Assembly: GCA_963751615.1 (NCBI GenBank) | Contig: CAVVVG010000006.1 | Span: 310,001 to 374,000, forward strand | DNA length: 64,000 nucleotides | Direction of reading: 5' to 3' | Origin: Palsa-892 sp963751615 | GTDB taxonomy: Bacteria > Pseudomonadota > Alphaproteobacteria > Rhizobiales > Xanthobacteraceae | Shown here: piece by piece, positions 36,188-45,950 of the stretch | How positions within the stretch are numbered: the first letter of the stretch is position 1 | Layout: the number at the start of each line of letters is the position of its first letter | Program-made: the position numbers and the translations under genes | Notes under the pieces: generated by a model | Seen by the model: only the letters and a program-made list of their open reading frames with translations | The model's database searches: none | Told to the model about the DNA's origin: nothing

Positions 36188-37882
36188 ATGCCGCATCACA
36201 CGCCCTTGATCGGAACCGTCGTAGCGGGTCTGGTGCTTGCGTTTCTATTCGGGACGGCGGCAAACCGGCTGCGAATTTCTCCGCTCGTCGGGTATCTCAT
36301 CGCGGGCGTCCTGGTCGGGCCTTACACGCCAGGCTTCGTTGCAGATCAGCCGATTGCTTCGGAACTCGCCGAGATCGGGGTCATTCTGCTGATGTTCGGC
36401 GTTGGTCTACATTTTTCTCTTAAGGATTTGCTTTCGGTCAAAGGCATCGCGATCCCGGGCGCGATCGTGCAAATAATGATTGCAACGACACTCGGCATGG
36501 TGCTCGCGAAATTTCTGGGCTGGACTTGGGGTGCTGGCTTTGTGTTCGGCCTTGCGCTCTCAGTCGCAAGTACGGTTGTGCTCACCCGCTCGCTGCAGGA
36601 ACGCCGTTTGATGGAAACGGAGCGCGGGCGCATCGCGATCGGCTGGCTCGTGGTGCAAGACCTGACCATGGTACTCGTGCTGGTGCTCATTCCGGCGCTC
36701 GCCGGGGTATTGAGTGGCGACGCGAACGCAGCCGTCAACACAACCGAATTTGTGCGCGCACTCGGCATTACCTTCGCCAAAGTACTAGCGTTTATAGCCT
36801 TGATGCTCGTGGTCGGCCAGCGAGTTATTCCGGAAATCCTGCACTACGTAGTTCATATGGGATCGCGCGAGCTATTTCGTCTCGCCGTACTCGCCATTGC
36901 GCTCGGTGTTGCTTATGGCGCCGCCGAATTGTTTGGCATCTCGTTTGCTCTAGGAGCGTTTTTTGCTGGCATGATCCTGAGCGAATCGACGTTAAGCCAA
37001 CGTGCCGCCGAAGAATCTTTGCCCCTACGCGACGCCTTCGCTGTCTTATTCTTTGTTTCGGTTGGGATGTTATTCAACCCAGCGATACTATTCCGCAATC
37101 CGCTCGCGCTGATCGGTATCCTGTTCATCATCCTTGTCTTCAATCCGATCGCGGCTTACCTGATCGTTCGCATCTTTCGCCATCCCATGGCGACAGCTCT
37201 CACGATTGGGGCAAGCCTTGCTCAGATTGGCGAGTTTTCCTTTATTCTTGCCGGCCTTGGTGTCTCGCTGAAAATCCTGCCACAGCAGGGGCAGGATTTG
37301 ATCCTTGCCGGCGCGATTATTTCGATCTTGGTGAACCCGTTCTACTTTGCGGCGATCACTTACTTAAAAGCCCGTTTTAAGTTGATCGATACCACCGGCA
37401 CAAAAAAGATAGTTGCCACTGAAGACGAGCCAGAGGAATTGCCGGTTAGTTCCTTAAGCGATCACGCCGTTATCGTTGGCCATGGCCGTGTCGGCAGCAT
37501 TATCTGCGAGCGATTTCGGAAGGAAGGTCGGCCATATTTGGTGATCGAGGAACGAAAACAAGTTGCCGAACCGGCGCGAAAGCAAGGCGCCGAAGTAATA
37601 TCCGGTAACGCTGCCGATCCACGCATCATCAAAGCGGCGAACCTTGCGGCGGCGCGATGGCTGTTCATCGCCATACCTGACGGTTTTGAAGCCGGTCAGG
37701 TAGCGGAGCAAGCAAATAAAGCCAATCCAAAACTCGACATTATCGCGCGCGCACACTCCGATGCCGAGGTTGAGCATCTGCATAAGCATCGTGCCAACTT
37801 GGTGATTATGGGTGAACGCGAAATCGCGCTGGGCATGCTCGAACATGCGCTCGACCCCAAAAAAGAAAGAATATCACCGTAG
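36188..37882 (+). CDS. Kef-type cation:proton antiporter with TrkA-N domain
   Basis: 564 aa. Twelve or more helices of the CPA2 antiporter fold (LVGYLIAGVLVGPYTPGF, LMFGVGLHFSLKDLLSVK, SVASTVVLTRSLQER) followed by a cytosolic Rossmann domain (HAVIVGHGRVGSIICERF, AARWLFIAIPDGFEAGQ). It is closest in layout to YbaL/RosB-type proteins. Probable K+/H+ or Na+/H+ exchange gated by nucleotide. AAGGAG lies about 11 bp before the ATG. Monocistronic and convergent with the hydrate repair gene. Confidence 0.92.
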   Translation: MPHHTPLIGTVVAGLVLAFLFGTAANRLRISPLVGYLIAGVLVGPYTPGFVADQPIASELAEIGVILLMFGVGLHFSLKDLLSVKGIAIPGAIVQIMIATTLGMVLAKFLGWTWGAGFVFGLALSVASTVVLTRSLQERRLMETERGRIAIGWLVVQDLTMVLVLVLIPALAGVLSGDANAAVNTTEFVRALGITFAKVLAFIALMLVVGQRVIPEILHYVVHMGSRELFRLAVLAIALGVAYGAAELFGISFALGAFFAGMILSESTLSQRAAEESLPLRDAFAVLFFVSVGMLFNPAILFRNPLALIGILFIILVFNPIAAYLIVRIFRHPMATALTIGASLAQIGEFSFILAGLGVSLKILPQQGQDLILAGAIISILVNPFYFAAITYLKARFKLIDTTGTKKIVATEDEPEELPVSSLSDHAVIVGHGRVGSIICERFRKEGRPYLVIEERKQVAEPARKQGAEVISGNAADPRIIKAANLAAARWLFIAIPDGFEAGQVAEQANKANPKLDIIARAHSDAEVEHLHKHRANLVIMGEREIALGMLEHALDPKKERISP

Positions 37883-37986
37883 TGCTTGGCCGCGGATTTG
37901 AATCCGCACTTCAAAACTGATCCTCTATCCTCGAAAATTGCACGCATGGTTCTGAACTAAAATTTTACTACCCGTAGTAGTTGGAA

Positions 37987-39480
37987 TTACCCGGCAATCA
38001 ATTTCCGAAGCACGCGCGGCAGAATGTCCGGTAAGTCCTCGGCGATCAGTCCCAGCCCAGCTTGTCGCCCGCATTCGCCATGCAACCAGACCGCGGCACA
38101 AGCCGCCTCAAAGGCGGGCATGCCTTGCGCGAGCAAGCCCGTAACGAAACCTGCGAGTACATCTCCAGCACCGGCGGTCGCCAGCATTGCTGGCGCATTA
38201 TTCGCGACGGCGGCACGACCATCGGGAGCAGCCACCACCGTATCCGCGCCTTTTAACACCACCACGCTGCCGAGCATTTTCGCGGACGATCGCACCTTTT
38301 CAACCTTCGATTCAGTTCCGAGGATTTGCGATTCCTGGTTGAACAGACGCCTGAATTCTCCGTCGTGCGGCGTAATGACTGCGGCAGGTAGTGAAGCCAT
38401 CACCTTTGCGAGTGCACTTGCGTGGCCGGCAAAGCTCGTCAAGGCATCAGCATCAAGGACAAGAGCGCGCTTCGCCTTGGCGGCCGCGACAACCATTGCT
38501 TTGGTGCCCGACCCAACACCTAGTCCTGGGCCGAGCAGCACCGTATTCAACCTTCGGTCCGTGAGCAGCTTCGCAAGCCCGATTGCCCCGTTGATCTGCC
38601 GCACCATGATAGTGGTGAGTTGTGCAGCAAGTACCGGGATCGCCTCCTTCGGACCCGCCATCGTGACGACACCCGCGCCTGCCCGAAGCGCTGCTCTGGC
38701 CGCAAGACGCGCAGCACCTGTTGCATGCATAGGCCCGCTCGTGACGATGGCATGACCGCGATCGTATTTGTGCTGGTCGAGCCGCGGAACGGGAAAACTA
38801 TTCCGCCACAACGAAGGATCGTTCACAAAGGCTTTCGATGCGACTGCCGAAACCGTGGCATCCAAAATTCCAATATCGGCCACATGAACATTTCCCGCAT
38901 ATATTCGTCCGGGCAGCAGCAAATGTCCGAGCTTGCGCCGGCAAAACGTGATCGTCTCGGTCGCCTTGACTGCGATAGCTCTTACCTGTCCGGTCGCTCC
39001 ATCGATGCCGCTCGGCAAATCCACTGCCAAAATTGGAATGCCGACATCGCCGACAGCATTAATCGCTTTCACTGCATCCACGGCTTCTCCTTCTAGATCG
39101 CGCTTCAGACCCGCACCAAAGAGCGCATCGATCACGACCTGGGATCTGGCGAAAAATTTCGGGCTGATCGGTTCGATCTCGCCGCTCCAGCGGCGTGCCG
39201 CCATAGAGGCATCACCCGTAAGTCGGCTAATCGAACCGAGCAACCCCAATCGTACGGGACATCCGCGCTCGGCTAGCATTCGCGCGGCGACAAATCCGTC
39301 GCCTCCATTGTTGCCGGGACCGCAGGCAACCGTTACACGCGTGCCGACCGGATAGCGCGCAAGCACCGCCTCGGCGATCGCACGACCCGCCCGTTCCATC
39401 AAAACGCTGCCAGGCGTGCCAGCCGCGATGGTTTGCCGATCAGCTTCAGCCATTTCTATGGGGGTCAGCAGTTCATCCAC
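37987..39480 (-). CDS. nnr: bifunctional NAD(P)H-hydrate epimerase/dehydratase
   Basis: 497 aa fusion. The N-terminal YjeF epimerase (GPGNNGGDGFVAARML, DALFGAGLKRDLEG) is joined to an ADP-dependent dehydratase (VLLGPGLGVGSG, ITPHDGEFRRLF, ATAGAGDVLAGFVTGLLAQG). It repairs NADH and NADPH damaged by hydration. Complete. The region is convergent with the antiporter; an inverted repeat TACTACCCGTAGTA lies in the 104-bp gap. Confidence 0.95.
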   Translation of the reverse strand: MDELLTPIEMAEADRQTIAAGTPGSVLMERAGRAIAEAVLARYPVGTRVTVACGPGNNGGDGFVAARMLAERGCPVRLGLLGSISRLTGDASMAARRWSGEIEPISPKFFARSQVVIDALFGAGLKRDLEGEAVDAVKAINAVGDVGIPILAVDLPSGIDGATGQVRAIAVKATETITFCRRKLGHLLLPGRIYAGNVHVADIGILDATVSAVASKAFVNDPSLWRNSFPVPRLDQHKYDRGHAIVTSGPMHATGAARLAARAALRAGAGVVTMAGPKEAIPVLAAQLTTIMVRQINGAIGLAKLLTDRRLNTVLLGPGLGVGSGTKAMVVAAAKAKRALVLDADALTSFAGHASALAKVMASLPAAVITPHDGEFRRLFNQESQILGTESKVEKVRSSAKMLGSVVVLKGADTVVAAPDGRAAVANNAPAMLATAGAGDVLAGFVTGLLAQGMPAFEAACAAVWLHGECGRQAGLGLIAEDLPDILPRVLRKLIAG

Positions 39481-39646
39481 GATAAAACCCTATCGATATT
39501 TCCGCCCAAAATCCGCGTTTAGTACTTGCCTTTTTCATGAGCAATTTGCCTAATTTGCGCGCATTGGTTCTGTTCCGAATTCCTGCATGCTAACTCTTTC
39601 ATATATAAATGGATGAAATCCAATAACTTTTTGACACATACGGGGC

Positions 39647-39662
39647 TGGCATGGGACCTGCT
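39647..39662 (+). promoter_or_regulatory. sigma-54-type promoter of glnB-glnA
   Basis: TGGCATGGGACCTGCT carries the invariant GG and GC dinucleotides exactly 12 bp apart, as in the -24/-12 consensus, with one mismatch in the TTGC element. It lies about 115 bp before the glnB ATG. NtrC-activated RpoN promoters drive glnB-glnA in rhizobia, which supports the call; a clear NtrC site was not found. Confidence 0.6.
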
Positions 39663-39776
39663 AGAGCCCTCACGGCTCCATCCGCGCCGGCGGCTGGCTG
39701 AAGGCCGTCAGCGTGATCAGTTAAGCCGTACTTCGGCTTGGCCGGGACTATCGGGGCGGCCGAAAAAGGAAACGTC

Positions 39777-40115
39777 ATGAAGAAGATCGAGGCGATTATC
39801 AAACCTTTCAAGCTCGACGAAGTGAAGGAGGCATTACAGGAAGCAGGATTGACAGGGATCACTGTGACCGAAGCCAAGGGATTTGGGCGTCAGAAGGGGC
39901 ATACGGAACTCTATCGAGGCGCCGAATATGTTGTCGATTTTCTTCCCAAGGTGAAAATCGAAGTGGTCCTTGGCGATGACATGGTAGAGAAGGCGCTCGA
40001 GGCGATACGGCGTTCTGCGCAAACTGGCCGTATTGGCGACGGCAAGATTTTCGTTTCAAACATTGAACAAGCAATCCGCATTCGTACCGGCGAGTCCGGT
40101 GTCGATGCGGTTTGA
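39777..40115 (+). CDS. glnB: nitrogen regulatory protein P-II
   Basis: 112 aa. Start MKKIEAIIKPFKLDEVKEAL is canonical. The T-loop GRQKGHTELYRGAEYVVDF contains Tyr51, the uridylylation site, and the B- and C-loops (GRIGDGKIFV, IRTGESG) are intact. It senses 2-oxoglutarate and ATP/ADP and signals nitrogen status to GlnE and NtrB. 65 bp upstream of glnA and probably co-transcribed with it. Confidence 0.97.
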   Translation: MKKIEAIIKPFKLDEVKEALQEAGLTGITVTEAKGFGRQKGHTELYRGAEYVVDFLPKVKIEVVLGDDMVEKALEAIRRSAQTGRIGDGKIFVSNIEQAIRIRTGESGVDAV

Positions 40116-40180
40116 TCGAATTTTCATTCAATAACGAACCCTCGGGCCCGAGGGATTGAACCACACAGGGGAAGTACACA

Positions 40181-41590
40181 ATGACGACCGCTAAAGACGT
40201 TCTCAAAATGATGAAAGATCAAGACGTAAAATACGTCGACTGCCGTTTCACCGATCCGCGCGGGAAATGGCAGCACGTTACGTTCGATATATCTATGTTC
40301 GAAGAAGACACTTTCGCTGAAGGCGTGATGTTCGACGGCTCTTCAATCGCCGGCTGGAAAGTGATCAATGAGTCCGATATGTGTCTGATGCCGGATCCAA
40401 CCACTGCCTGCATCGATCCGTTTTTCGCCGAAACCACGCTCTCTATTATTTGCGACGTGCTCGAGCCCACCACGGGCGAGCCTTATCACCGCGATCCCCG
40501 TGGGATGGCGAAGAAGGCAGTCGTCTACATGAAATCCACAGGTGTCGGTGACAACATCTATTTCGGGCCCGAAGCGGAATTTTTTGTATTCGACGACGTG
40601 AAATTCAGGGCCGAACCGTATAACACAGCCTTCAAGATCGACTCGATCGAGCTGCCCATCAACATGGATACCGAATATGAGGGTGGCAACCTCGGTCACC
40701 GCATTCGGACCAAGGGCGGTTACTTCCCCGTTCCGCCGCAGGACTCGGCACAAGACATGCGCTCCGAAATGCTCGGCGCGATGGCCAAGATGGGCGTGAA
40801 GGTCGAGAAGCATCACCATGAAGTTGCCGCGGCCCAGCACGAGCTCGGCATGAAATTCGGTCCGCTCGTGATGATGGCCGATCATTTGCAGATTTATAAG
40901 TACTGCATCCATCAGGTCGCCAACGTCTACGGCAAGACCGCTACCTTCATGCCGAAGCCTGTCTACGGCGACAACGGCTCGGGCATGCACTGCCATCAGT
41001 CGATATGGAAAGGCTCGACGCCCGTATTCGCTGGCAACAAATATTCCGATCTATCGGAAACGTGCCTTTCTTACATTGCCGGTATCATAAAACACGCGAA
41101 GGCGATCAACGCCTTCACCAACCCGACCACCAATTCCTACAAGCGTCTGGTACCAGGCTTTGAAGCACCAGTTTTGCTCGCTTATTCGGCGCGTAACCGC
41201 TCCGCCGCGTGCCGTATTCCGTTCACCTCTAACCCGAAGGCCAAGCGCGTCGAAGTCCGATTCCCTGATCCGCTGGCAAATCCGTATTTGGCTTTTGCTG
41301 CAATGCTGATGGCAGGGCTCGATGGCATCCAGAACAAACTCGATCCTGGCGAAGCCGTCGACAAGGATTTGTACGACCTTCCACCAAAGGAACTGAAGAA
41401 AATCCCGACAGTCTGCGGCTCGTTACGCGAGGCGTTGACAAATCTCGACAAGGATCGCGAGTTCCTGAAGAAGGGCGACGTGTTCAACGACGATTTCATC
41501 GACTCCTACATGGACCTAAAGATGCAGGAGATTATTCGTTTTGAACACACGCCGCATCCTGTCGAGTTCGATATGTATTATTCATCCTGA
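40181..41590 (+). CDS. glnA: glutamine synthetase type I
   Basis: 469 aa dodecameric GSI. The DGSSIAGW, active-site NGSGMHCHQS and KPVYGD segments, NRSAACRIP, and the adenylylation Tyr in DLYDLPPKELKKIP are present, so GlnE control is expected. It assimilates ammonia to glutamine in the cytosol. A strong terminator follows at 41628. Confidence 0.98.
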   Translation: MTTAKDVLKMMKDQDVKYVDCRFTDPRGKWQHVTFDISMFEEDTFAEGVMFDGSSIAGWKVINESDMCLMPDPTTACIDPFFAETTLSIICDVLEPTTGEPYHRDPRGMAKKAVVYMKSTGVGDNIYFGPEAEFFVFDDVKFRAEPYNTAFKIDSIELPINMDTEYEGGNLGHRIRTKGGYFPVPPQDSAQDMRSEMLGAMAKMGVKVEKHHHEVAAAQHELGMKFGPLVMMADHLQIYKYCIHQVANVYGKTATFMPKPVYGDNGSGMHCHQSIWKGSTPVFAGNKYSDLSETCLSYIAGIIKHAKAINAFTNPTTNSYKRLVPGFEAPVLLAYSARNRSAACRIPFTSNPKAKRVEVRFPDPLANPYLAFAAMLMAGLDGIQNKLDPGEAVDKDLYDLPPKELKKIPTVCGSLREALTNLDKDREFLKKGDVFNDDFIDSYMDLKMQEIIRFEHTPHPVEFDMYYSS

Positions 41591-41627
41591 GCTTCCTCCC
41601 AGTCGCGCTTCGGTGCGATCGACTTCA

Positions 41628-41659
41628 GGGGCGCCCAAAGCGGGCGCCCCTTTCTTTTT
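41628..41659 (+). terminator. intrinsic terminator of glnBA
   Basis: GGGGCGCCC-AAAG-CGGGCGCCCC hairpin followed by TTTCTTTTT, about 40 bp after glnA. Confidence 0.88.
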
Positions 41660-41728
41660 AAGTCCTATGTCTCGGCATGCGAATTGAACCGTAGAGGGCG
41701 CCTGTTCCGAAACGAGACGGAGGACGCC

Positions 41729-42880
41729 TTGTCACCGATACCCTCGAAACTGAAAGGCGCGCCGCGCGTGCCAGCATTGGATCTTTTGCGGCTTTTCGCA
41801 GCACTCGCGATTGTCACGTTCCATTATGCTTACCATGGGGCCGCTGCTGACGGATTTACCAAGGTATCCCTGCCAGCCATTGAGCCGATCGTTAAGTATG
41901 GTTGGTTCGCGGTTGAATTGTTTTTCGTTATTTCGGGCTTTGTAATCGCGCGGTCCGCGATCGGACGCAACGCGATCGACTTCGGAATCGCCCGTGTTGG
42001 ACGGCTGTGGCCAGCTTTCGCGGCCTGCACCACCGTAACATTCATTATGACCTATTTTTTCGGCGCGCCCCGTTTCGAGACATCCATCGCCCAATGGTTC
42101 GCGAATTTAACCATGGTGTCCCCCGTTTTCGGCCAGCAGTTCATGGATGGTTCGTACTGGTCAATTTTGCTTCAGATCGTTTTCTACAGCTGGATGGCGT
42201 TGTTCATCGCGCTTGGTTTGTTTCCGCGCCGCGTCGATGAGATCGTTTTGGGCTGGCTTTCGATTGCGCTCGCGAACGAAGCTCTTATCCATTCGAAAAT
42301 TCTCCACTATTTGTTTGTCACTGGCTATGCGGGATTTTTTTGCGCAGGAATTTTACTCGCTGATATCGCGCGCGGACGACGTGGCTGGCAAGCACCGTTT
42401 TTGATTTCGATCTCCACCGTAATTGCCTGCGGCGAAGCCCTATCGAGCGGCCGCTGGACCGCCGATCATTACTCGACCTTGATCGATCCTAAGCTGATGA
42501 TCGCGCTGACCATCCTCGTGATTGCATCGGTCGCGGCTGCGAGCCACGTCAAGCATGTCTTGTTACCCGCGAAGTGGCTTCTCGCCTTAGGCGGGCTGAC
42601 CTATCCGCTCTATCTGTTGCACCAGCATGTCGGTTTCATCCTATTCAACAAGTTCTATCCATCCCTCCCATCGGAGATTCTTATTCCAGTAATGATGATT
42701 GTGATGCTCGCCCTTGCCTATGCTGTGTGGCGCTTCATCGAACCGGGAGGGCGCAGATTCGTAATCGCCGTCTCTTATGCAGTGGTCGAATGGCTCGCTC
42801 CACATCTCGCGCGCTTTAAGCGCGCGGCCAATGCTTACGCTTCAGATTGGGTTTCGGGCGTGCCGCTCAGAAGCAAATAA
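41729..42880 (+). CDS. acyltransferase 3 family membrane protein
   Basis: 383 aa. About ten membrane helices; the N-terminal ALDLLRLFAALAIVTFHY with the catalytic His, and SGFVIARSAIGR, define the acyltransferase-3 (OafA/NodX-like) family, which O-acylates surface sugars. I choose the TTG at 41729, which has GGAGG 5-6 bp upstream. An earlier TTG at 41684 sits close to the glnA terminator and lacks a ribosome-binding site. There is no ATG start. The C-terminus overlaps a small convergent ORF by 14 bp. Confidence 0.88.
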   Translation: MSPIPSKLKGAPRVPALDLLRLFAALAIVTFHYAYHGAAADGFTKVSLPAIEPIVKYGWFAVELFFVISGFVIARSAIGRNAIDFGIARVGRLWPAFAACTTVTFIMTYFFGAPRFETSIAQWFANLTMVSPVFGQQFMDGSYWSILLQIVFYSWMALFIALGLFPRRVDEIVLGWLSIALANEALIHSKILHYLFVTGYAGFFCAGILLADIARGRRGWQAPFLISISTVIACGEALSSGRWTADHYSTLIDPKLMIALTILVIASVAAASHVKHVLLPAKWLLALGGLTYPLYLLHQHVGFILFNKFYPSLPSEILIPVMMIVMLALAYAVWRFIEPGGRRFVIAVSYAVVEWLAPHLARFKRAANAYASDWVSGVPLRSK

Positions 42881-43082
42881 ACAAGGCAGCGAAAATTCCG
42901 AAGGCCAGCACGTAAAAGTCGATGCGCCTCGGCGAATGCGTATTCAGATAATCGCGAATAAGCGCGCGATGGAATTCATCGGCTGACTGATAGCTGCATG
43001 CAAGCGCACATCCAGCACCCGCCGCAGCGGCTTCCAGCCGCGCTAAATCGGCGTCGATCGCTCTAAACATTCCCATCGCCAT
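42867..43082 (-). CDS. small hypothetical protein with C-terminal membrane helix
   Basis: 71 aa: a soluble helical N-part (RAIDADLARLEAAAAGAG), then a C-terminal helix (FYVLAFGIFAALFICF) that could anchor it as a tail-anchored protein. TAGGATG lies upstream of the ATG. The 3' end overlaps the convergent acyltransferase by 14 bp. No family recognised. The coding pattern is plausible, but the ORF could be chance. Confidence 0.45.
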   Translation of the reverse strand: MAMGMFRAIDADLARLEAAAAGAGCALACSYQSADEFHRALIRDYLNTHSPRRIDFYVLAFGIFAALFICF

Positions 43083-43106
43083 CACAACATCCTAACAGCA
43101 GAATCG

Positions 43107-44393
43107 TTAATGGATTCCGACCTTCTGGCGCGGAATGAGCGCGGGTTCTATCGCAAAACCTGGACTTGCTATTAGATCGACTGGCTCCGCCGCGCGGTTC
43201 CACGCAAGTCCCACCGGTCGCCACGCAAATGCGCGATCAAGCTCGGCGATTTCGACACGATCCCTGCCACGCGCCTTGGCTACATAAAGCGCCTGATCGG
43301 CGCGTACGAGAAGGCTATCGATGACGGCTTCCGAGTTGTGACGAAGCGCAATACCTGCCGAAACCGTAACGTTCAGCAATTCCCTATCCATTGTGCGAAC
43401 TGCAGACGCAAAAGCGATACGGATTTGTTCAGCGATGGCGAAAGCAGTCGAAAGTTCAATGCTGCTCAACACCGCCGCGAATTCCTCCCCGCCAAGACGG
43501 CTGATCAGATCATTTGGACGTAAATTTGCCTTGGCCTTTTCCGCAAAAATTCGCAACACTTTGTCGCCCATGTGGTGACCGAAACGATCGTTGATCTTCT
43601 TGAAGCGGTCGAGATCAAACAGGATCACGACGAGCGGCCGGGCGTCGCGAATTGCCGGATCGAGGCGTTTCTGCGTCTCGTCAAAAAACGCACGCCGATT
43701 TGCAATCCCAGTAAGCGGGTCGATCAAAGACACCGTCTTGTGCTTCAACTCACCACGCTCTTTGACCATCGCCATTACGATGACCGCAAATGCAATGGCG
43801 TAAAGGAGTGATTCAAGCGCAACAATTGCGAACCATCCACTTTGCCAGAACGAATTCGAACTACCCCACGTGGATGAGTTCAACGCCACTGGAATGCGAA
43901 GCAAAAACAGTGACGCATGAGTAATGAGAACCATAATCGCCGGCCAACGCGAACCGAGCGGCTCTGTACGCCCACGCCAAAACTCGAATGCGATCACCAT
44001 CGTGTAGCCGGAGATGATGATCGAGGAGAGGATCACGCGGGCATCCATCGACGCCATGAAACCGGGAATCTGGCAAGCGCCGACCCACATGGCAGTACCG
44101 ACTAGCATCGCGACCGGCTTCACACCGCGGCCGTCGAATAGGCGTGCACCGCTCCAGGTCAGCCCGCAGGCAACGAAAAGGAGCGCGTTTGCAAGGTCGA
44201 TCGAAAAAAGATCCGACATCGAGCCGCGCACGCCAAGCAGCCAAACAGACATGCCGCCGATGAGATAGGCTGCGCCCCACCAGGCGAGCGCGTGCATTCG
44301 ACGGTTTTGTAGCCAAGCAAGAATCAGGAGAACGCCAAGTAAGCCCATGACAAGAACAGTCACGGTGAACAGCGTAGTGACGTCGAGGATCAT
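43107..44393 (-). CDS. membrane diguanylate cyclase (GGDEF) 1
   Basis: 428 aa. Six or so N-terminal helices (about 1-200), then a GGDEF domain: LTGIANRRAFFDE, FDLDRFKKINDRFGHHMGD, and the active-site RLGGEEFAAVL. Expected to make cyclic di-GMP. No clear RxxD inhibitory site is seen at the usual place before GGEEF (ANLRPNDLISRLGGEEF has RPND, which could serve). It is the first of two paralogues in tandem, separated by about 110 bp, with the same architecture. Confidence 0.93.
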   Translation of the reverse strand: MILDVTTLFTVTVLVMGLLGVLLILAWLQNRRMHALAWWGAAYLIGGMSVWLLGVRGSMSDLFSIDLANALLFVACGLTWSGARLFDGRGVKPVAMLVGTAMWVGACQIPGFMASMDARVILSSIIISGYTMVIAFEFWRGRTEPLGSRWPAIMVLITHASLFLLRIPVALNSSTWGSSNSFWQSGWFAIVALESLLYAIAFAVIVMAMVKERGELKHKTVSLIDPLTGIANRRAFFDETQKRLDPAIRDARPLVVILFDLDRFKKINDRFGHHMGDKVLRIFAEKAKANLRPNDLISRLGGEEFAAVLSSIELSTAFAIAEQIRIAFASAVRTMDRELLNVTVSAGIALRHNSEAVIDSLLVRADQALYVAKARGRDRVEIAELDRAFAWRPVGLAWNRAAEPVDLIASPGFAIEPALIPRQKVGIH

Positions 44394-44505
44394 ATCCGCG
44401 TTCGCAATCCGATAGTTTTCAGGGGTGAATGTAGCTTTTCGCGCTTACAAAACCGGCTCAGCAATGCCTAAAAATTGAAGCAATGAAATAGCCTAGGATT
44501 AGGGC

Positions 44506-45765
44506 TCAGGCGGCGACATTTTCCTTCCTGTCGCCACCGACAAGCGTTAGTCCGCGGCCCCGCACAGATCCCACGCCTTTTGGCTTGAGGTTTTCCGGAA
44601 CAGATTTAGGCTCGGCACCCGCCACGATAATACGGTTTCGTCCCTGAGCTTTGGCAAAATAGAGCGCCTCGTCGGCCATGGCGAGGAGCGCATCAATCGA
44701 CATGGTGGAGTCTGTTGTAACCGCAATTCCGCCCGAAAGCGATCCGCGCACCGGATGTCCGTCGATTTCGACGGCCGCTGCTTCAAATGCAAGACGCACG
44801 CGCTCGCCCGCTGCTTCTGCCGCCTCAGTGTCCATGTTGGGCAGAATCGCGCAAAATTCTTCACCGCCGAGCCTGCCGACAATATCGGTCGAACGCAGAT
44901 TCGCAGTCGCAATAGCGGCGAAGACCTGCAGTACGCGGTCGCCGACGGCATGACCGAAGCGGTCATTGATTGCCTTGAAAAAATCGAGGTCGAACATCAG
45001 CGCCGCGATGGGTCGATCGGGGTTAGCTATGCTCCTAATCAACTTATTGCCGTTAGAAATTACCGCGCGGCGGTTCGCGATGCCGGTCAATGGATCGACG
45101 GTCGCCGCGATTTTGTGGATCCGTTCATTACGTTCTTTCGCCATCGCCAGCACGATGAATGCGGACGCAATCACATAGAGCAACGTTTCGAGCGCAAGAA
45201 GGGCCATCCAACCGTTCGAAATCCACGCGGTCACACGCTCCGACGGTTGCCACATAGTGAGCGGGATTTGTGCCGGGAAAACGATGCCGTGGAGCAACAG
45301 CACCACAATCGCCGGCCAGCGGGTAATCAACTTTTCCGAGCGGCCATTCCACAATTCGAAAGCGGTGACCAGCGTATAGTTCGAAACGATCAAAGAACTT
45401 ACGACCATGCGGCCTGTGGGCGATGCCGCAAAATCTGGGATCAAACAGGCAAGCAGCCAGATTAGAGCGCCCGCGAACATTGAGAACGGCCGAACCGGCC
45501 TATCGTCGAATAGTCGCGCCCCATTCCACGAAAGCCCGCAAGCCGCGAACAAAAGCGCGCTTGCGATATCCACTGAAACTGCGTTGCTCAGTGGCATTTC
45601 GCCGCTGAGCAATGCGATCGAAAGTCCCGCTATTAGGTAAGCCGCACCCCACCAGGCGAGCGCTTGAATGCTGCGGTCTTGTACCCAAACGAACAAGAGC
45701 AGCAAGCCGAGGATCGTCGTGACGAAGATCGACACAATGATAAGGGTTGGTAAATCGAGAAGCAT
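44506..45765 (-). CDS. membrane diguanylate cyclase (GGDEF) 2
   Basis: 419 aa paralogue of the neighbour: an N-terminal membrane sensor region with shared motifs (QALAWWGAAYLIAGLS against HALAWWGAAYLIGGMS), then LTGIANRRAVISNG, FDLDFFKAINDRFGHAVGD and RLGGEEFCAIL. The start MLLDLPTLIIVSIF is chosen to match the paralogue (MILDVTTLF); MQGD at 45789 is an alternative. RSTD before the active site may be an inhibitory I-site. Confidence 0.92.
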   Translation of the reverse strand: MLLDLPTLIIVSIFVTTILGLLLLFVWVQDRSIQALAWWGAAYLIAGLSIALLSGEMPLSNAVSVDIASALLFAACGLSWNGARLFDDRPVRPFSMFAGALIWLLACLIPDFAASPTGRMVVSSLIVSNYTLVTAFELWNGRSEKLITRWPAIVVLLLHGIVFPAQIPLTMWQPSERVTAWISNGWMALLALETLLYVIASAFIVLAMAKERNERIHKIAATVDPLTGIANRRAVISNGNKLIRSIANPDRPIAALMFDLDFFKAINDRFGHAVGDRVLQVFAAIATANLRSTDIVGRLGGEEFCAILPNMDTEAAEAAGERVRLAFEAAAVEIDGHPVRGSLSGGIAVTTDSTMSIDALLAMADEALYFAKAQGRNRIIVAGAEPKSVPENLKPKGVGSVRGRGLTLVGGDRKENVAA

Positions 45766-45950
45766 TAGATCCGCCGCATCTCCTTGCATTCGACGATGCA
45801 CCTCCGTCCGTTGCAAAATTGCTTACTGGAAACTTGCAATGCAATCCTTTCTCTCCGCGAATATGCAAACTTTCGTGCAAGGTTTTTGGTGATTTTAGGA
45901 ACTCGTTAGAATTTTCTTCGAATAACGGTCAATTTTGCGAGAGAAACCCA

